53,858 nucleotides of DNA, taken from assembly GCA_049324315.1 (NCBI GenBank), contig JBMOKU010000054.1, positions 1 through 53,858 on the forward strand. Reading direction: 5' to 3'. A program made the translations under genes and the position numbers. This stretch comes from JBMOKU01 sp049324315. Lineage in GTDB: Bacteria > Bacillota > Clostridia > Peptostreptococcales > Thermotaleaceae. Below are positions 50,831 through 53,858 of this stretch, one piece after another. Under the pieces are notes generated by a model that saw only the letters and a program-made list of their open reading frames with translations, was not told the origin of the DNA and made no database searches. The first letter of the stretch is position 1, and each line of letters starts with the position of its first letter.

Positions 50831-50896
50831 CGGGCAGGCATGGAAACCTGCCCCTACCCATCAATTAATGTAGGGGGCGGTTTCCATGCCGCCCCG
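50831..50896. repeat. Composite back-to-back CTAC hairpins, inverted copy
   Basis: CGGGCAGGCATGGAAACCTG then CCCCTAC, linker CCATCAATTAATG, then TAGGGGGCGGTTTCCATGCC and GCCCC. The reverse orientation of 45173 and 47933. Confidence 0.7.
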
Positions 50897-51017
50897 AGTT
50901 TTCAATATCCCGTCATTCTACAATCACAACGCAAAAATGAAAAACAAAAAACAAAGGATCCTTGCTTTGATGTTTTGACCCTAAAGTATGCTCCGAATAC
51001 GACTAACCGTGCTAACT

Positions 51018-51329
51018 CTACTTTTCACTTTCACAAACTGCCTTATTTAGCAAATGAATTCCTTTGACATCACGGGAAAGCAGCTCAACAATCTTTTCAG
51101 TCTCATCCTCAGATTGGCAGTCAATGATTTCAATCTCTATTCCCTGGCGATTAAGAACTCGCAGAATACCCTCAACAGCATTTTCTTCATCCTTTATGAT
51201 CAGAAAGATATTTTTCTTTTCTTTCCTTTTATGTTGATAAGTACAACATTCATACAACAGTCGATAAAAAAAATCGATCACACCAAAGAGAAAGAAAGTC
51301 CAAAATATGAATTTCCCGATCAGTTCCAT
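51018..51329 (-). CDS. Small membrane-anchored protein of unknown function
   Basis: A 103-residue protein. Residues 5-25 (GKFIFWTFFLFGVIDFFYRL) form one N-terminal membrane segment. The rest is cytoplasmic and charged, with an alpha/beta pattern (IFLIIKDEENAVEGILRVLN, then IEIIDCQSEDETEKIVELLS) reminiscent of a small regulatory domain. I do not recognise a family. It is separated from metK by a terminator and has no close partner. Confidence 0.6.
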   Translation of the reverse strand: MELIGKFIFWTFFLFGVIDFFYRLLYECCTYQHKRKEKKNIFLIIKDEENAVEGILRVLNRQGIEIEIIDCQSEDETEKIVELLSRDVKGIHLLNKAVCESEK

Positions 51330-51381
51330 AGTCTCATCACCTCTCCACTATCTTATGCAAGAAAAAGAGAAAGGGTGAAAA

Positions 51382-51406
51382 AGCCCCGGAATATTCTTCC
51401 GAGGCT
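51382..51406 (-). terminator. metK terminator
   Basis: On the minus strand GCCTCGGAA-GAATA-TTCCGGGGC with one G-T pair, then TTTTTC, 8 nt after the metK stop codon. Confidence 0.85.
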
Positions 51407-51413
51407 CTCATTA

Positions 51414-52604
51414 TTATTCTCCAAAAGCTTCTTTTCTTAAAACTTCAGCTCTATCTGTTTTTTCCCATGGCAGATCAACATCTGTTCTTCCAAAGTGACC
51501 ATACGCTGCAATTTGTCTGTAGATTGGTCTTCTTAAATCCAAATCTCTAATAATGGCTGCAGGTCTTAGGTCAAAATGCTTTCTAACCAGTTCAACCAAC
51601 TTGTCTTCTGGCACCTTACCTGTTCCAAATGTTTCTACAAGAATAGATACCGGTTGGGCAACACCAATGGCATAGGCCAACTCAAGCTCACACTTGTCAG
51701 CTAATCCGGCTGCTACGATGTTTTTTGCTACATATCTTGCTGCATATGCTGCTGAACGGTCTACCTTTGTTGGGTCTTTACCGGAGAAGGCACCACCACC
51801 GTGTCTAGCATATCCACCATATGTATCCACGATGATTTTTCTACCTGTTAATCCGGCATCGCCTTGAGGTCCACCCACTACGAATCTGCCTGTAGGATTG
51901 ATCAGATATCTTGTGTTTTCATCTAACAGGTTACCTGGAACGATTTTTCTGATAACATGCTCAATCATGTCTTTTTCAATTTCTTTGCGAGAAACTTCTG
52001 GACCATGCTGTGTAGAGATAACAATGGTGTCAACTCTTACTGGCTTGTCATCCACATATTCTACAGTAACTTGGGTTTTTCCATCTGGTCTTAAGTACTC
52101 CAAGGTACCATTTTTTCTTACTTCTGATAGTCTTCTAGCTAACTTATGAGCCAGTGATATTGGCAGCGGCATCAATTCAGGTGTCTCGTTGCATGCAAAT
52201 CCAAACATGATGCCTTGATCTCCGGCACCAATGGCTTCGATTTCATCTTTCATTTCTCCCATTTTATGCTCTAATGCTTCGTCAACACCCATGGCAATAT
52301 CAGGTGACTGCTCATCAATAGAAGTTAATACAGCGCAAGTATCGCAGTCAAACCCAAATTTAGCTCTTGTATAGCCAATTTCTTCGATTGTCTTTCTTAC
52401 CACCTTTGCGATGTCTACATAGCATTTTGTCGTTATCTCACCTGCAACAAGCACAAGTCCTGTTGTTACAGATGTCTCTGCAGCTACACGAGCTTGTGGG
52501 TCCTCTGTAAAAATCGCATCAAGAATTGCGTCGGATATCTGGTCACAAATCTTATCTGGATGTCCTTCTGTTACTGATTCTGAAGTAAATAGTCTTCTTG
52601 TCAT
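51414..52604 (-). CDS. metK: S-adenosylmethionine synthetase MetK
   Basis: A 396-residue enzyme of normal length. TSESVTEGHPDKICDQISDA is the N-terminal signature; GAGDQGIMFGFACNETPELM and GGGAFSGKDPTKVDRSAAYA are the two ATP/methionine motifs. It makes SAM from ATP and methionine, the cofactor of the radical SAM and FkbM enzymes elsewhere in the window. AAGGAGG precedes the ATG. A SAM-I riboswitch lies on the same strand upstream, but 317 nt away, with repeats in between. Confidence 0.97.
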   Translation of the reverse strand: MTRRLFTSESVTEGHPDKICDQISDAILDAIFTEDPQARVAAETSVTTGLVLVAGEITTKCYVDIAKVVRKTIEEIGYTRAKFGFDCDTCAVLTSIDEQSPDIAMGVDEALEHKMGEMKDEIEAIGAGDQGIMFGFACNETPELMPLPISLAHKLARRLSEVRKNGTLEYLRPDGKTQVTVEYVDDKPVRVDTIVISTQHGPEVSRKEIEKDMIEHVIRKIVPGNLLDENTRYLINPTGRFVVGGPQGDAGLTGRKIIVDTYGGYARHGGGAFSGKDPTKVDRSAAYAARYVAKNIVAAGLADKCELELAYAIGVAQPVSILVETFGTGKVPEDKLVELVRKHFDLRPAAIIRDLDLRRPIYRQIAAYGHFGRTDVDLPWEKTDRAEVLRKEAFGE

Positions 52605-52724
52605 GAAACAACCTCCTTATCACATCGTTTATTCTTAGTTTATATTTGAATGCATCATTCACACTACTATATATTATTTTTTTTGAGAAAAATGGTTAAT
52701 ATATAAGTCACACTAAGTGCGTTA

Positions 52725-52816
52725 CATCCGCTACGCCACGGGGACAGTTCCATCGTTTTCCCTTCGGTCCTTCGCTACGCTTCGGAAACGCTCGAACCGT
52801 CCCCATGGCTCCGCTA
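52725..52816. repeat. C-type 90-bp palindromic repeat inside the metK leader
   Basis: CATCCGCTACGCCACGGGGA to CCCCATGGCTCCGCTAC. Nearly identical to 49864-49954. It lies between the riboswitch terminator and metK. Confidence 0.85.
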
Positions 52817-52849
52817 CTTTGTGTCTGACTGTAATATACTTAGCTTTTT

Positions 52850-52873
52850 CGGACGCGCAATGTGCGCCCCTAC
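52850..52873. repeat. CTAC-type palindromic repeat
   Basis: CGGACGCGCAATGTGCGCCC then CTAC: short hairpin of the CTAC family, in the metK leader. Confidence 0.6.
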
Positions 52874-52920
52874 GTCTAACTTCTAACTTTTAACCTCTAA
52901 ATATTTTACCCTTTATTCCA

Positions 52921-53067
52921 TGAAAAAAACCTCTTCATCACAAGAAGAGGTTTGATATTCATCTTCTCCTCATCTTTCAGAATCCACATTCTGCAGGAAT
53001 TAGCACCGTGTATTGATACCGGTTGCCGGGCTTCATAGGGCCTTGTCCCTCCGCCGCTCTTGATAAG
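52921..53067 (-). promoter_or_regulatory. SAM-I (S-box) riboswitch with terminator
   Basis: On the minus strand the aptamer reads CTTATCAAGAGCGGCGGAGG, GACAAGGCCCTATGAAGCCC, GGCAACCGG, then CACGGTGCTAATTCCTGCAG and CTGAAAGATGAG: the S-box core with closing P1 pairs (53062-53067 with 52969-52974). It is followed by a perfect 10-bp terminator stem (52927-52936 with 52944-52953) and a T-run. SAM binding should favour termination. The next gene downstream is metK. Confidence 0.93.
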
Positions 53068-53102
53068 GTAATCAAGTTTTTTATTCAATTTCAACAGCAT
53101 TA

Positions 53103-53131
53103 ATCCTACCATATGGAATAGTGCATGTCAA
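53103..53131 (-). promoter_or_regulatory. Promoter of the SAM riboswitch transcript
   Basis: On the minus strand TTGACA (53126-53131), 17 nt, then TAGGAT (53103-53108). Transcription would start near 53096, just before the aptamer. Confidence 0.75.
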
Positions 53132-53147
53132 CAATTTTTTTGTGAAT

Positions 53148-53627
53148 TTAAAAATTAATTACGGCCATATGACTAAAAAAGGTTACAATCACTGCCGCCA
53201 CACAATTCCCTGCCAAAATAGCTGTAAATGCATGGATAAACCGTATATCCAGCAGAGCCGCTGCAATAGCCCCCGTCCATACACCAGTGGATGGAATGGG
53301 AACTGCCACAAAAACAGCTAATCCAAAAACACTATATTTCCTGATTTTACCTGTCTTCTTCATTGTCCGATGGGTCACCCAATCTACAAACTTTCTAAAA
53401 AATGCTGTTTTTCGCATTTCTCGAAATACAGGCTTTAAGAACAACAATAAGAAAGGTACAGGTATCATACTGCCCATAATGCCCAATGTCATAGCATAGA
53501 AAGGGTCAAGTCCCCTTGCCACACCAATAGGTATGGCAAATCGCAGCTCAAGCACGGGCAGAGCAGCAACAAATATAACCATCAATTCCTTAGGCAATAC
53601 TGCAAAAATGTCTAGTATAAACTCCAT
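53148..53627 (-). CDS. Putative small multidrug export protein (COG2426 type)
   Basis: A 159-residue integral membrane protein with four or five hydrophobic segments: LMVIFVAALPVLELRFAIPI, YAMTLGIMGSMIPVPFLLLF, VFGLAVFVAVPIPSTGVWTG and AFTAILAGNCVAAVIVTFFS. The PVLELRFAIPIG and VPIPSTGVWTGAIAAALL patterns are typical of the Sm_multidrug_ex family. Drug export is the family name only; the real substrate is not known. The gene stands alone, ending just before the riboswitch promoter. Confidence 0.85.
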   Translation of the reverse strand: MEFILDIFAVLPKELMVIFVAALPVLELRFAIPIGVARGLDPFYAMTLGIMGSMIPVPFLLLFLKPVFREMRKTAFFRKFVDWVTHRTMKKTGKIRKYSVFGLAVFVAVPIPSTGVWTGAIAAALLDIRFIHAFTAILAGNCVAAVIVTFFSHMAVINF

Positions 53628-53670
53628 TTTTTTCTCCTAGCATTATGATTTGTGACTTATGGTTTCTCTT

Positions 53671-53760
53671 GACGTGGAGGCAGGCCCTCAGTCCCATCTG
53701 TAGGGAACACCCCCTGTGGCGTTCCGTTTACGCAAGACTTGGGGACTGGTCGAGACCACT
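53671..53760. repeat. Diverged B-type repeat with a nested insertion
   Basis: GACGTGGAGGCAGGCCCTCA then GTCCCATC, a TGTAGGGAACACCCCCTGTG then GCGTTCCG palindrome, and finally GCAAGACTTGGGGACTGGTC and GAGACCACTGAAAAAG. The outer parts match the B-type element near 39820-39970; the inner part looks like a CTAC-family hairpin. Confidence 0.55.
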
Positions 53761-53858
53761 GAAAAAGTAGCCTTTTAAAATCCATTTCTCCTAGCATAAT
53801 ACTACTTCTTTGCTAATATTAATTTTGATAACAAAAAAGTACAATTTAATAGTAAGTT

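Noticed and set aside
52906..53112. 68-codon minus-strand frame before metK
   Set aside because: It is the SAM-I riboswitch and its terminator read as codons.
30651..53858. CRISPR array
   Set aside because: The repeats are palindromic and dispersed between genes, without regular spacing or unique spacers, and no cas gene is present.

Overview
The window comes from a low-GC, motile, Gram-positive anaerobe, most likely a clostridium of the Alkaliphilus type. This is inferred from the FliW/CsrA flagellin control pair, the YaaR, FlaG, YvyF and DUF6470 flagellar accessory genes, a SAM-I riboswitch, a Gram-positive LexA box and many radical SAM enzymes. Nearly every gene is on the minus strand, so transcription runs right to left; yaaR (3727-4176) is the one clear plus-strand gene.

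Layout from the left. At 1-461 lie the 5' end of a group II intron, a terminator and a structured RNA with a strong promoter. At 499-3590 is a FliK-like DUF6240 protein with a small partner, facing yaaR. At 4220-24674 is an AT-rich island of glycan and modification enzymes: an aldo/keto reductase-ferredoxin protein, three FkbM methyltransferases, three family 2 glycosyltransferases, a B12-type radical SAM protein, two short radical SAM proteins, six tandem radical SAM paralogues (11566-18910) and RfbF. At 24796-38761 is a late flagellar cluster: a FlgN/FliT-type chaperone, fliS, fliD, flaG, a glycosyltransferase-TPR protein, a cohesin/dockerin surface protein, flagellin, csrA, fliW, a DUF6470 gene, flgL, flgK, flgN, flgM and yvyF. 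At 38951-53858 are comF, an RND efflux operon with its TetR regulator, recD2, a ComK-like gene behind a LexA box, a sigma factor with DUF1659, DUF2922 and YvrJ genes, metK behind a displaced SAM-I riboswitch, and a small exporter.

How it fits together. Sigma-D (FliA-type) promoters precede flaG, the glycosyltransferase-TPR gene, flagellin, flgM and rfbF. The rfbF promoter is an exact TAAA-N15-GCCGATAA and faces the enzyme island, so the island appears to be co-regulated with the filament. Eleven island enzymes from four unrelated classes carry the same appended Rossmann-like module, and eight radical SAM proteins share an auxiliary-cluster (Twitch/SPASM-like) cysteine signature. The simplest reading is a dedicated flagellin (or surface glycan) modification pathway built around radical chemistry; this is the best candidate here for an undescribed system.

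From about 30.6 kb rightward, intergenic spaces are crowded with dispersed palindromic repeats of several families, which I did not see in the island. Some sit inside regulatory leaders, notably between the SAM riboswitch and metK and between the RND promoter/operator and its first gene. All family calls are from reading motifs by eye; no database search was run.
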